Shown one piece after another: positions 34,259 through 45,885 of a stretch of 64,000 nt of DNA. Both the position numbers and the translations under genes were made by a program. The stretch's first letter is position 1. Each line of letters starts with the position of its first letter. The notes below the pieces were generated by a model. It did no database searches. It was not told where the DNA came from and saw only the letters and a program-made list of their open reading frames with translations. The DNA is from Diplolepis rosae (lineage: Eukaryota > Arthropoda > Insecta > Hymenoptera > Diplolepididae), in assembly GCA_030998225.1 (NCBI GenBank), contig JAPYXD010000608.1, forward strand, positions 3,874,501-3,938,500, written 5' to 3'.

Positions 34259-34902
34259 TCACAATGCAATCAAATATTTTTGTGAATTCACACTTTCTCG
34301 CAGAGAATCATTTAAAGAGACGAATTTTGGATTGATTTTTTGATGAATTTTACAGACACATACATTATGGGTCCCGGTAAATTCAACAAAAATACAATTA
34401 CGCAAGCGAAGTTTCGAAAATTTCGAGACACCTATTTTCATGTCAGGATATTTTAAACAAGACGCTTTGTCAATTTCCTTAAGATCCGACAGCAGCAAAC
34501 GTTTTTGAACTAGATCACGTCCCCCCTCTTCATCCACAACTTTGACGCAGTCTTTTTTCCCCGGCATCATACGACTGATTTCATTAGGAACGTAAAATTG
34601 TTTTATTTTTTAAACAAGATCTTGGGATAGGTTGCAATCAGTTTTCTTTGCATAAAATATGAACCATAACCGTAAGAAAGGCGCATTTTTTTGGCGCCAA
34701 ATGCTAATCGGTAAAAAACGCCCAAATTTTTCTGTATACGCCGAGCATTCCAATGAGATGGCACGTTAGTCAATAATTGAATTTTTCGCTTTCGTTCGGT
34801 TTCTCTCGATAAAGCAATATTTATTTCCTCTGACAATTCTGCATCTGTTTCACGTCTATTGTGAGAACTTTTCAAGAACAATTTTTCCTTTATATATTCC
34901 AT
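34259..34902 (-). pseudogene. Transposon-encoded protein relic, central part
   Basis: Two frames joined by a frameshift near 34595. 34902-34603 reads VPSHWNARRIQKNLG; 34590-34259 reads FYVPNEISRMMPGKKDCVKV, then VQKRLLLSDLKEI, then PDMKIGVSKFSKLR, FTGTHNVCVCKIHQ. The PGKKDCV, VQKRLLL and KIGxSKFxxLR motifs identify a protein encoded by arthropod transposons; I cannot name its class with confidence. The gene continues at 32745-32330 after the inserted MITE, so frameshift and insertion both inactivate it. Confidence 0.75.
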
Positions 34903-35463
34903 CTCTACGCCTGCTGTACGGAGAAAATTTTATACTAAATATTACAATGCTCGCACCATAACTTTCAAAAAGAAATAGTATATTGAAAGACTCCATAGTA
35001 AATTTAAGAATGTACGCGTCATACTTAGCCACTGCACAAAATCTAGATTGCAGCTATGTACAAAATACTCTTCACTAAACTGAATTTTAGAGTGCAACCA
35101 TAGTAAAATTTAAAATGCGCACGACGTTATCGTGCATGCTCGATGCTTCACATGCATTTATCTCGTATCTTTTGTTTCAATTGTGTTGAATTCTGATTTT
35201 TGATTTTTTTAAATGAAAATATAAAATTTACGATTCTCAATTTATCATGTATAAATTTGTCGTGTACATTTATTTCTAAACACGAAGTCATTGAATATCG
35301 AGGTTAGAAAATTTTTCCATAAAATCATTAATATTTTACCCGTTTTAAAAAGTATGATTCTGCTAATTTGATAGATTTTTGGCCTGTTCTCTAAAAAATT
35401 GCAATTCTATCTATCATTTATTTAGATATTTGTAGAATTATCGTGAGAGATTCAGTAGTTAAT
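34903..35463. other. No gene; one possible MITE end
   Basis: A TACGGAGAAAATTTTATAC word at 34917 resembles the terminal motif of other elements here, but no partner end was found. The rest is AT-rich. Confidence 0.4.
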
Positions 35464-36284
35464 CATGAAAAAGCATATTATAGATGTAAAAAACCGGAAA
35501 AATCTTAAAGAATTTAAAAGGTATAAAAAGGCAACGCAGTAGGTTGTAGCCCTTGCGTTTGTAAGTGTTTGGGAAAAACCTCGAGTTTCCTACAAAGTAT
35601 AAAGAAGAATATATTTTTAAACTGTTTAAGCAGTCTAACACCGCTGAAACCATATGCATTTTGTATTTGGTGATAAAACCCATTCCCCCCTTTTCCGCGG
35701 TGTTTGTTGCCATACATGTTTGTATTCATGTCTTTCGTCTTTATATAGAATTTATATTGAATGGTCCCATTCGCAAATGGATTATGCTAAACAGTTTAAC
35801 CAAAAAGTCTTCCCGAGTCGAACTATTGATTCTCTAAGATGCTCCATTTTCGAGGACTTGAGAGAATCAAAAGAGACGTATTAGCTGTTTAAGTCAATGC
35901 AATTTTGATCCTTTGTTAATTCCTAATGACAGGAATTAGCTACGGTTTATTATTATTTATATTTATCGTGTTGATTAAGAGAGAAACGAAAATATAGTAC
36001 CAGACTTTTGGAAAATAATGAGGAATGTATCAAAGTATCAATGTATGGTACATGTTGAATTTTGTTTTGAAAACATTAATTTTGAAAAATTTTATTTTTC
36101 GAAATAAAAATCCAAATGGTACCGGAGATTGATTTTTTGATGGATTCCTCATTGTTGCCTACAATTCCATGATTATATTTACATTCCTGTCCTAATCAAC
36201 CCGATGAATATAAATAATATAAAATGGTTGGTCATTTGTGACGTCATTACGCATCACATACCCTCAAGTACCAGAATGAAAAGG

Positions 36285-37160
36285 GTTCAACAAGAGCGAG
36301 TCCTCGATTTTTCGAAAACTATTAGATATTTTAAAACGTTTTTTTTTTTAAATAAAAGTACTCTCGAAGGACTACGGCGCTACTATCTAATAGATAGTCC
36401 AGTCCACATCGTTGTCCAGAATGGCCTGGCACCTTTTCGGCATGCTTTCCACTAATTTTTCAGCGTAGTCCGTTGGTAATTCTTGCCATATTTTCCTGAT
36501 TTTTTGCGGGAGCTGTTTCAGGGTGAACACACGTTTTCCCGCAAGCTTCCTCTTTAAAACACTCCAGACATTTTCGATTGGATTCGCATCGGGGGACTGT
36601 GGTGGCCAGTCCAAATTTGTGATGCCATTTTCTGTTTTCCAGGCGGTGCAGAGACGGCTTCGATGTTTCGGGTCGTTATTTTCTTGTAAAAGCCAATCGG
36701 CCGTATCAGCTCCAAACATCTTTGTAGCAGACCTTACAAGACCACGTTCATATATTTGGAGCATTTTCTGAGCATTCAAGTTCTCGGTGAAGAGCTCTAA
36801 ACACCCAAAACCGCGCTGTGAGAAGCATCCCCAAACATGGACCTTCACGGGGTGTTTTTTATTGACTTTATAACGCTCAACCCACTTCTTCCCGAACGAT
36901 TTCGACTTTTTGATGTATTTAGCAGCAGCTGTATAGGACATAAGTGGTCCCTCTGGATGGGTACACAAGAAGACCGCTTCAAAATGTTTCGCGTACACAG
37001 AACTCATTATGACTCACGTCTGCTCTCTTCGACGATTCGAGCGCTACTGAATCGCCTTGGTAATTGCGCCGTAGTCCTTTAAATGTACTTTCATTAAAAA
37101 AAAAAAAAAGTTCAAAAATCTCTAATAGTTTTCGAAAAACCGAGTCGCTCATGTTGAACA
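36285..37160. mobile_element. Tc1-like element with about 95-bp terminal repeats
   Basis: The left end (gttcaacaagagcgag..., 36285-36380) and right end (37066-37160) are inverted, sharing tttttcgaaaactattaga and ggactacggcgc. Homopolymer A/T tracts differ in length between the arms. It encloses the deleted transposase. Exact outer bases are uncertain; 37165 followed by TA is the likely right limit. Confidence 0.85.
36387..37007 (-). pseudogene. Tc1-like transposase with internal deletion (206 codons open)
   Basis: It starts at ATG 37007. Residues 1-50 are an N-terminal helix-turn-helix region (MSYTAAAKYIKKSKSFGKKW). After KVNKKHP the protein jumps straight into the catalytic core (VKVHVWGCFSQRGFGCLEL), so about 100 residues with the first catalytic Asp are missing. 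The second Asp (QENNDPKHRSR) and the Glu (PDANPIENVW) remain, 34-35 residues apart, as in DD34E Tc1 enzymes. The frame is still open to the stop at 36387. It parallels the mariner at 27642: binding domain kept, first Asp lost, reading frame intact. It cannot transpose by itself. Confidence 0.9.
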
Positions 37161-37403
37161 GACTGTATATGACAGAAAGAGCAGAGAGAGAAACAAAAGA
37201 GAATCAAGAGAGTATCAAGAGAAGCAAAAGAGAATAAATAGTTCGACTCGGGATTCCTTCTACGTTGTAGGAAACTCGAGGTTTTTCCCAAACACTTACA
37301 AACGCAAGAGCTACAACCTATTGCATTGCCTTTTTATACCTTTTAAACTCTCTAAGATTTTTCCGGTCATTTATATCTCTAATATGCTTTTTTAATCATT
37401 AAT

Positions 37404-37938
37404 TCCTAATGGAATACAGCTGACCCAATGCCAATACAAAAAAAATATAACGATTTAAAGTTGAGTCAACATAAAGACGAAAGACATGAATACAAACATG
37501 TCACAAAATTATTAAGAGTGAAATTTCATTAGATGTATAGTGAAGTCAGCAATGTTTTCTTTGAAAATTTACAATGGCCATAGTAAAATATGACAATAAA
37601 GAAACGTTGAATTTCATTATAAACCGTAGAAACTTTTTGCAGGGACAAGGCTATATTTTATTACGTTTTATAGCATTTATTTTAACGTTTCATATTATTC
37701 CCATCATCCCATATATTACTATGTACCCTACTGAAATTTGATGCAGTGTCAGTATGGTTCACTGTTCAAATGGAACATAGTAAAAAATCGTATTTTCCGA
37801 CGGTAGGAATTAATATAAAAATCTCTCCGTATGCTGGACATTATTTATTAGTTTTCTAATTTACATAACAAATTGTTTTTAAATGGCTTAGATAACTATG
37901 AATGTGAATGATAAAAAACTAACAACTAATAAACTAAA
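37404..37938. other. No gene seen
   Basis: AT-rich. It contains the displaced inverted piece of the foldback element at about 37471-37500. Confidence 0.4.
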
Positions 37939-38157
37939 CTAACCTTCGAATGGGGGATCAATGAATGAATCACAATCAGTGTTAAAATCTTCATCACCAC
38001 TCATTTCATCATTTGATGAATCATCTGATCGAGAATCAAAAGATGATTCTACTGGCAATACTTGACTTTTCGGATCTTTATAAAACATCAAACGACATTC
38101 TGTAGAAATGTATTTTCCGATTAAATGACGAAAGAGATTTTCCCATTGTTCCGTCAC
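37939..38157 (-). CDS. Hypothetical short ORF with acidic tail
   Basis: A 72-codon minus-strand frame. Its second half is Asp/Ser/Glu-rich (SFDSRSDDSSNDEMSGDEDF), the first half has aromatic and basic residues. No family is recognised. It may be an exon or relic of a transposon protein; nothing in the neighbourhood supports a host gene. Confidence 0.2.
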   Translation of the reverse strand: MTEQWENLFRHLIGKYISTECRLMFYKDPKSQVLPVESSFDSRSDDSSNDEMSGDEDFNTDCDSFIDPPFEG

Positions 38158-38737
38158 AAGTTTAATACTTTAATAAACGTTATTATGCAAATCCCTACTA
38201 TGAGGATTGCAACAAGTATTTGGATATGGCAATATCACGAAAATCAGATAAAACGACGACAGGCAAGAAGATACAACTTGGATAATTGAAGGAAAAAGCT
38301 TGTTTATGAGCGTTCAGGACAGATCACGCGGAAGCGCGCTCACTTCGTGTTCGCAAAGACGCGATATTCAGAGCTGAGTTTCAATGATCATATTTTTTAA
38401 ACAAAAAATGGACACACTTAGAAATTTTGATATGTTTTTTTGGATCGTTGAAACTATATTTTTGAATTTTCTTAGATTTTTTGCTGGAAAAAGCAAGAAA
38501 ATTTCTTGGATCTCCATGACCGTTAGTTTAGTATCGAACTTTTTGAAAAATATGAGCTCCATAACGTCTCTATTATGAAAAATATATCGAGATGAACACG
38601 AGCGCGCGGCACGTCTGAATATTCGGGAATGGTTTATTATTCGGATTTATTTATATTACATTATACATAGATTTATAAGTAACGAAATTTCGCGGTTTTT
38701 ATTTTTTTTCGCAAAAGTTTGTGACGCACGGCCCTGA

Positions 38738-38932
38738 GCGTAAGAATATATGGACGGAGCCCAAGGCTGCCAGGTCTGTGCCGAAATAAGTAAGGGGGAA
38801 TCAGTGGAAATGGTCCTCATGTAATATGACCGCTCTACCTTATTAAGCCTACCCATTTCGGCTCAGTTGGTTTGTCCCCCTTGCCTAAGTTGGGACTTTC
38901 AGCTCCGTCCATATATTCTTATGTCTATGTAT
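38738..38932. mobile_element. Short TIR element
   Basis: gtaagaatatatggacggag (about 38740-38759) is inverted as ctccgtccatatattcttat at about 38904-38923. The inner part is relatively GC-rich (ccaaggctgccagg, cccttgcctaagttgg) and non-coding. Confidence 0.75.
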
Positions 38933-39356
38933 GAACCCCGCACGTTACTACGTAGACGTCGTGCAAGGCGCCTGATTAGTTGCATTTGGTGCGTTATTTA
39001 AAAATCTTGAAATAAAATGTGTTTTTGGTTAATTATGAATAATAGTATCTTAACTTGTGTAAATAACCATTACATCTGAACTAAGAAATTTCAAGCAATA
39101 GAAGAGGTTTACCCATTCGGTAAATAAATAATTAAAATTACAAAGGTTAATTTCATTTACAGAATAGTAATTTAATTATTCGATCTTTTGCAGAGAATTT
39201 ATTTATGTAAGTCAAAGCAATCTGGATTTAACAAAATGTTAATTTTTGTTTCTCTGTGCACTTTACAATATTGCTTTTGATGATAAACTATGAAGTGATA
39301 TTTCGAAGAAGTAAAATAGTAAATAAATAAATTTAATTTATAGTAAAAGCGGGCGA

Positions 39357-40534
39357 CCCGTGTAGAAATTTCCCTATCTTTCCTTATTTTAAGTAGGGTC
39401 CTAGTGGGGCCCGGACTAATAGAATTTCCTAATATAGAAAAAACTGGTAGGGGCGCTGTTAGCACCAGATTAGTATTTCTAGGCCAGAAAAAATTGATAG
39501 GGGCCCTGTCAGGTGCCAGTGAGGAACTCCTTGTTTCGTTTAAGTTTATAAAATCTTTTTGTATCTGTCGGGGCCCCGACTAGAGAATCCCTACTTGTAA
39601 TATTTGTGGTTAAGGTTAGGTCCATTAGATACAACATAACCTTTATTCTTTATTCCCATTAAAATTTGATCTTATCCAAGAAAAATTAAGATTTTCTGAA
39701 CACAGTCTTGGATAACATCAATACTTAAGAGGAATCAAGCACTTTTAACAAAACTTTTTGATAATTTTGAATAGAATTCGCATGTAATCATAATAATTAT
39801 ATGCGAGCACGTGTGTGTATGTGTGTGTATCTGATTGTGTCGAGGTAGTAACAATAACTAAACATGTATTTCAATTAACATGGAGTGAATAGTAAAATCA
39901 ATTGAAGCTTTCATAGTAAACATAAGCAGTAGAAGTTACTACATATGAGTTAGTTAGAAAAACAAACTGATGATAAGTAAATATGTGTACTATTTCTTTA
40001 ATGGTACTTCGTTAGTTGGAATTACTTATTGCGCACTACAGTGCATAATTTCGTTATGAGATAATTTTCTTGATTCAAAGGTTTCATCATATTTTTGGAA
40101 TACATACGTTGATTTTACTCTTGAAAACAAAAATTAAAGGAATCATAACCTGTATAAAGTATCACTAATATACAATAATAAAAATTAATACTTCTAAAAT
40201 GTATATAAATCTTTTTATTATGTAATATGTTTGTAAGTAAGTGTGTATGTAAAAATAGTAAGTTAAGTGTCGACTTGAAAGTAAATAAAGTTTTGAAATG
40301 TACTAAGAATATTCATCGATTCAAGTACTGCTCTTTTTTGATTTACCTATGTTCCTGCAGTTCATTCAACTTCAAAAATAACACTGGGGCCTTTATAAAC
40401 TACGGAAAGTAAGTTAAAATGTAGTCAAACCTACTGAGATTTTTTTTCGGTTTTTTTTCCACGCTAGAACCCGACTAGAAATAGGGCAAACTCGTCAGGG
40501 CCCCACTAGACCCCTATCGGACTTTCTACACGGG
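39357..40534. mobile_element. TIR element with CCCGTGTAGAAA ends and ggggccc(c)gactag words
   Basis: CCCGTGTAGAAA at 39357 is inverted at 40523-40534. GC-rich words such as ggggcccggact, ggggccctgtcag, cggggccccgactag and agggccccactagac recur near both ends. A fragment of the same family is at 57225-57320. A second element (about 39840-40450) is nested inside. Confidence 0.75.
39840..40450. mobile_element. Nested element, family of 9123 and 51998
   Basis: 40226-40447 is the reverse complement of 9123-9345, and 39960-40070 matches 52027-52140 directly (gcagtagaagttactacata, tttaatggtac). Its right end is the decayed ttttttttcgg. Confidence 0.65.
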
Positions 40535-40537
40535 GAG

Positions 40538-41930
40538 GAGCAACTTGCGTTGGATGGCTTTCTTACAGAGGTTCAAAGGAGATGGTAATCACAAACGTAT
40601 AGTATGTAGTGCCGAGAGCTTTATGTAGGGGCTATGACTTTGTAGAATCAAAATAAAAGGGAAATATTTTCAAGAGCCGTAAAGTAGGAGCTAATAATAG
40701 ATATTATAACAAGGAGTTACAAAGCAGAGGTAAAATTTCTACTTGGAGCGGTAAAGTAGCGCCATGTTTCGACTCGCATTCGCCATGCCTTCGGCTTCTA
40801 CTGTATAACCTCACACTCGTCCGAAAAAGTGCCGCTTACGGTCCTTATGTCACAAATAACTATTAACATATGGTCATTCCCCCATTACTATCTTATAATA
40901 ATTTTAAGACGTCTTCCAATATAAAAAATAAACCAAATTCATAGCTTTAAATCATAAAACTGACAGGAATTTACGATAAAATTTTGTTCTTTGGACCTCA
41001 CGGTCCACCAAGTTTTCAAATGAGGTTTTCAAAACCAGTTTATATTTAATTCACGTTTCAAAGCGCTGACTAAATCGAAAAAGACGACATTGTTGAAATA
41101 TTTTATATTCATTTTAGACTAAATTATTGGGCAAAGGCCAATCTCAATCATTGATATCTCTTAATAGTGTTTTTAAATCCTTATTATTAATTTTCGGCAG
41201 GGAAATAAATGATTCTCAGCGGTTATCATAAAAAATACGTCGCTAAATTGTGGAAATTATATTCATCAAATTCGAGAAGTAATTTCCTGACAGGCCCTGA
41301 CCTAGAATGAAACCATGAACCAGACCTGTTTAAGCTTGGACCAGGCTCGGCTGGGCGTTTTATGCCAAGACGGGACTTGTCAGCTCGTGGCCTGGTTTTC
41401 ACCACTATATACGAAATTTCTGCTAATGAAGTTAGGTGTATAAATAATAAAACTATCAAAATGATTGTATAAAATAACAATATTTTTAACACTGTTATTT
41501 TAAGAAAATCAGTTATACCGGAATTATGTATACAGTGTTTTTGAAATGTGTATAAAATTTTTCTACCGTATACATTTGTACGTACGATTTAACGTTATAA
41601 ATATATAATATATTAAATTATTGTTATCTCTTTATATCGATTATTTAGAGTGTAGGAAATATGATTCTTATTACAGCTAAACATTTAGCTGAAAACAACA
41701 AAGTGAATCTAAGAAGATCTTTGAATCAGCTGAAGTAAATATCTTTGACCAATTTAACGGTTTTAGCAATATCATTTATTCGATCCAGACATTATATAGT
41801 ATAACTGGAACAGAGATTTAAGAAATAACTGCTACCTGATAACAAATATGGCGAAAGTGGCGTGAAATGAAAGTTTGAAGTTAATTTAGACTTTTAAACA
41901 CTTTAAAAGTATTGTATTAAATAATACACT
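40538..41930. other. No gene seen
   Basis: 41280-41400 is a small GC-rich patch (accaggctcggctgggcg and similar words) with no recognised identity. The remainder is AT-rich without exon-like sequence. Confidence 0.4.
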
Positions 41931-41936
41931 GAAAAA

Positions 41937-42155
41937 AATGGTTAGTAAAACCAACTACTTCGGTTTGTAAAATATGGCTCAGCTATTTTATTAGTTAGCA
42001 CAACAATTCTTTTTGTTGGTGTCACTACCCAAGTTCTTGTGATAACAATTAAGATAGTAACACCAACAAAAAAAATTGTTGTGCTAACTAATAAAATAGT
42101 TGAGGCATATTTTACAAACCGAAGTAGTTGGTTTTACTAACCATTTTTTTCAGTG
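41937..42155. mobile_element. 219-bp near-perfect palindromic MITE, TA duplication
   Basis: CACTGAAAAAAATGGTTAGT and its inverse bound the element; TA is at 41935-41936 and 42156-42157. Arms of about 95 bp match almost base for base (accaactacttcggtttgta, attagttagcacaacaatt). The small difference between arms suggests recent activity. Confidence 0.93.
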
Positions 42156-44530
42156 TATGCGCGTTGATGTCAACATTCAATGTAATACTGTGTTTATCTA
42201 ATAATGAAATGGAAATAAAATATATCTTAGTCCAAACAATGAGAAATAGTAGATAAGCAACAAATCTGGCTTCTAAATTTAATTTAGTCAAAACAGCGAT
42301 AAGAATTTTTATTCCCATTCCATCTGAATCTTTCGTTAATTTTAAGGTATAAAAATTATACTCAAGTTAGCGAAAACAGTTATTTCTCTTATTTAGAAAT
42401 TTCATGACAAATCCTGTTTCAGTCTAACAGTTTATACAATGTAACTAAAAGTTTCACATAATCTATTCTTCAAGTTCATCAAATTCTTGACTCGCTTAGG
42501 CGCCTAGTCAAATTTTTTTCCGTGTTGAATAAATTACAATTCATTTATAATACTTTACTTATTTTCAAAAATTCTGAAAACTAAATGAAGAACTTTAAGT
42601 GTGCAATAACCAGAATTCTTAATGTTTTAACCTCGGTTTTAACTAGACATTCTTCATTGTAATATAGGAATGAATTTTATTCGACGAAATGTTATTGTTT
42701 GTGTTCTTAGCTGGTACTTACATTTTAGAATTACTGTTGCAGTTAAAATACTTACACCTTTGATTACACATAATCCAATGCGGAAGCACAAGTCTCGTTT
42801 ATTACGCAAAGTCAGAATAAGAAAAGGTCTTGCACAATAATTGCATGTTCTGCCGTTTGCATCTCACATGCGACAGACATTTATTCTCATATGTCATGCT
42901 CGATTATTTTTCAATTGATTTGACATTAAATTAAATAGGATTCTACTTCTATGATCATGCAATTTTATATAAAATAGAAAATTTCTTTAGGTTTTCAATG
43001 GGGAAAAAAATTATCTATTCTACCAAAAAAAGAGAGAGAAAAAAAATGAAAAAGAAAATAAAATGGTCACAAAATATTCTGCTATAATGTACCAAAGAAG
43101 GTTCTGTGCAAAATTACTCTATAATTTAAAAGTTTGTTTCGAATTATATATTTGCTTTTAATTTTAAGTGATTTATGTTTTAGGTAGTGATGTATGAAAC
43201 ATTTATAACTGTATGTGTTTTGAACCTCATCGTTAAATAATTATGTTCATATATGATAAAGCAATAATTTTTCATGACCTACCAAAGATCATTTTATTTT
43301 TCAAATGGAATTCCTGTTATGCCGTACGAATGATGTGAATGATCTTTTACGCAACTTGAAGCTACATCAGGAAGCGAAAAAACTGGATTTCGAACCTGTT
43401 CTCACATTTCCTCAAATATTTGCCATTTTAAAAAATTTGGGTCTATTATACTTTTTCTTATCATGATCATGACCAATAATGACGTCATTAAATTTTAATT
43501 AAAGTCAATAAATATACTAATTCAATACGTTTATTAAATTTTCATTATCTTTATAATTTTTGAAAATAAAATTTGTAAATAGTAAAAAACATTTACTTTA
43601 TTATTTTTCAAAATTATGTCATGATGCAATATCTAAATTAACTATATCTAAATTCCAGTACCCATAAACTGTACACAGGTGCGAATTGGGATTTTACGAT
43701 TTCAGCAGCTGATTTATAGATGAAAAAAGTGTTAAAAACATGGATAGATATATGATGTTACGGCAAAATTTCCCGTAGAATGCATTGCTGAAATTGCCGA
43801 AAAAATACATTATGTTATAAAAAAATTGTTACGAGCAACTTAAAAATTTTGCTGGTGTGAATTCGGACTAGTGTACAGTGAGAGGGTAATTTTTAAAAAG
43901 AGTGTTTAGCTCTAGACCATTAAATTAATATTTTAATAGGCTAATACTTTAGTGCTGAATCTTCTTAATTTTGGCAATCATTCTGATAATATTGTAATTT
44001 TAATGTATATACTCAAAACTATTTCTCTTTATTAAATAAAAATAAATTAATTTGTTTAAATAATTTTATAATGATTATTAATGGACTAAAACTAAAAGCA
44101 GAATTCGGGGTAAATTTTTTCAGTGTAGATGAACTTTGTGTTAGGAGCCGTAACCAAGGAGGTAACATAATCAATTGCTTTAAATAAGATATTATTCATG
44201 AAGTTATAAAAGGATTAAAAAGTTTTTGTTTGGTATGGAGAATCAATTCAAGCTTTTAGTTTATGAATACCTTGCTCACGATAATTATCAAAGTAATTGC
44301 ATACATAGGTGATGTGACTAACGAAATATATTTAAGTTTCCAGAATCATTGCGACAATGCGTTTTATAACTCAAACAAAATCTTTGGGACTTTTTTTTCC
44401 ATTCTGATAAATACGTCTAAACGTCTAAACGTCTCTAAGTTTGCTTATGAGTGCATGATTCTGAAGCGATTCAGATCGAAAAAAATCAGTGATTCTCGAG
44501 TGAACGGCCCCATGAATTAAACTATAGTCA
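42156..44530. other. No gene seen
   Basis: AT-rich intergenic DNA. A minus-strand 68-codon frame at 42112-42318 overlaps the MITE and is unsupported; the plus frame 44263-44520 has no domain. Confidence 0.4.
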
Positions 44531-44755
44531 TACTGAAAGAAATTTCTAGGGCAATTGTAACTAATACGTCCCAACTAATTGCTTTTAGTAAAAGCTACTA
44601 TAAATTTTATTATTTTAATTAAGATGTCGTGGTTAATTTATATATATAACAAATTGGCTATTTTAACCACACTATCTTAGTAAAACCAATCAAATTTTTA
44701 ATAACTTTTATTAAAATTATAAACTATTTACTAATTTTTCCAAATCATTTCAGTT

Positions 44756-44787
44756 GATTATGTTGATTATGTTGATTATGTTGATCA
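44756..44787. repeat. Microsatellite (ttgattatg)n
   Basis: Three to four tandem copies of the 9-bp unit ttgattatg. Confidence 0.85.
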
Positions 44788-44926
44788 TTAGAAGAGTGTA
44801 TCACTCACCGTGATAACGGAACTCTACTATATCGACCTTGTCAACCTGTGATTTTAGAATTAACTTAACGTCATTTAAGACTAGATGGATTTTCAATATA
44901 TTTAAAAAAAATTTCTGTTTAAAAAG

Positions 44927-45033
44927 GAACGCTTTCACTCCGGTGGGTATCGAGCCTAGGACCTTTCGATTGCCATTCGACCGGCAATTGAAAGGTTCTA
45001 TAGGCTCGATACTCAGCGGAGTGAAAGCGTTTC
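44927..45033. repeat. tRNA-derived palindrome
   Basis: gaacgctttcactccggtgg and ggtatcgagcctaggacct on the left are mirrored by aggttctataggctcgatac and cagcggagtgaaagcgtt on the right, around attcgacc. The ggtatcgagcc word is B-box-like and ccggcaat is shared with 28525-28590, so two SINE ends appear to lie head to head. Confidence 0.65.
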
Positions 45034-45046
45034 TTTTTTCAGAGAA

Positions 45047-45685
45047 ATTTTTACATTCTCATCATGGATGAGAATCATTATTAAGACTCATTAAGACATT
45101 TCGGGACAGGATGTATATTTTATGTTTTGATTTTTAATATCAAAAAAATTCAATTTTTTTCATCAAAATATGTGAGATACGAAATAAGCGTTGTTCTGCA
45201 AAATCGTTTTCTTAAATAAAGTCTACGATTGTTTTTTCTTTTTGAGAGATTTGGAAGAAAATAAATTATTTTAACCATGTAATTTATTAAAAAGTTACTG
45301 AAATGTATATAGAAAATCGAGCGCGAAGCGCGAGCGTCATGATGAGAATGTGTTCCTTAAGGCTGATAGAGCCTTAAGTAAATTGAATTTCCTGTTTCAC
45401 TTAAGTTCAAAAAGAAATTGAGTGACTTTGAGAAAATGTGTAATTCACATCATCTGTAATATTATTATAAAATTGGTTTGAGCTTTAGTATCAAATTATA
45501 AGATATAAACTTAAATGTATGCGAAGAGCACAAGACCGAGCGCGAAGCGCGAGGTCCAGAAAGAACGGAGCGCGAAGCGCGACGAACAAATCGCGCGCCC
45601 TAGGCGCGCTCAAACTTGCGAGCGAAGCGAGCTGCGCGCAAAGCGCGCGATGAGAATGTGCCCGCGAAGCGGGCAGATTTTTTTT
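45047..45685 (+). repeat. Hairpin-array unit U0 (internally deleted)
   Basis: It starts ttttacattctcatcatgg and ends gcgggcagatttttt. Compared with U1-U3, about 1 kb after gatgagaa is deleted. It keeps the cttaaggctgatagagcctt hairpin (about 45357) and the GC-rich hairpin cluster 45535-45675. It sits inside the TIR element 44531-45744, so it was copied or inserted separately from the tandem part. Confidence 0.85.
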
Positions 45686-45885
45686 ATTAAAATTAATTAG
45701 TTGGGACGTATTAGTTACAATTACTATGCCGATTTCTCTCAGTGCACGCAGACCAGAAAGTACTGAAGGGTCGAGGTGGTAAACTTGTTGAAAATTTTCA
45801 AGGAATATCTTCTGATTATGAGTATATTTGGAACTTTCTTGAAAGTATTATCATTTTATTGTTTGAACAATTATTAAAAATAATT

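Larger units (their letters stand above)
35464..37403. mobile_element. Foldback element with about 140-bp inverted ends
   Basis: 35464-35605 and 37264-37403 are inverted copies (aaaaagcatatta, ccggaaaaatctta, ttgcgtttgtaagtgtttgg, acctcgagtttcctac). More inverted pieces follow: cccgagtcgaactatt at about 35814 and about 37230, and catgtttgtattcatgtctt at 35717 with its reverse complement at 37481-37500, just outside. The pieces are out of simple order, so a rearrangement occurred. The Tc1-like element at 36285-37160 lies inside. Frames at 35459-35884 are by-products. Confidence 0.75.
44531..45744. mobile_element. TIR element (CACTGAGAGAAA family) carrying a hairpin-array unit
   Basis: TACTGAAAGAAATTTC at 44531 and GATTTCTCTCAGTG at 45744 are inverted, followed inward by aattgtaactaatacgtccc and its reverse complement (45700-45719). 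CA flanks both sides (44529-44530 and 45745-45746), a likely mutated TA duplication. It contains the SINE-like hairpin and repeat unit U0. Confidence 0.8.

Noticed and set aside
35459..35884. Four overlapping 70-90 codon frames on both strands
   Set aside because: All lie in the foldback arm and its interior; none has a recognisable domain and they exclude each other.
36523..37082. Two plus-strand frames of about 80 codons
   Set aside because: They are antisense to the Tc1-like transposase, whose minus-strand motifs are clear.
45661..45685. GC hairpin plus T run as a bacterial intrinsic terminator or sign of bacterial contamination
   Set aside because: The surrounding sequence is continuous eukaryotic repeat DNA with MITEs, and no bacterial ORF is near. 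The resemblance is noted as a structural feature only.
45515..45700. Arg/Ala/Ser-rich plus-strand proteins across the GC hairpins (also 47313, 48846, 50261)
   Set aside because: The repeated residues simply mirror the 30-bp hairpin words; the frame is not kept between units.
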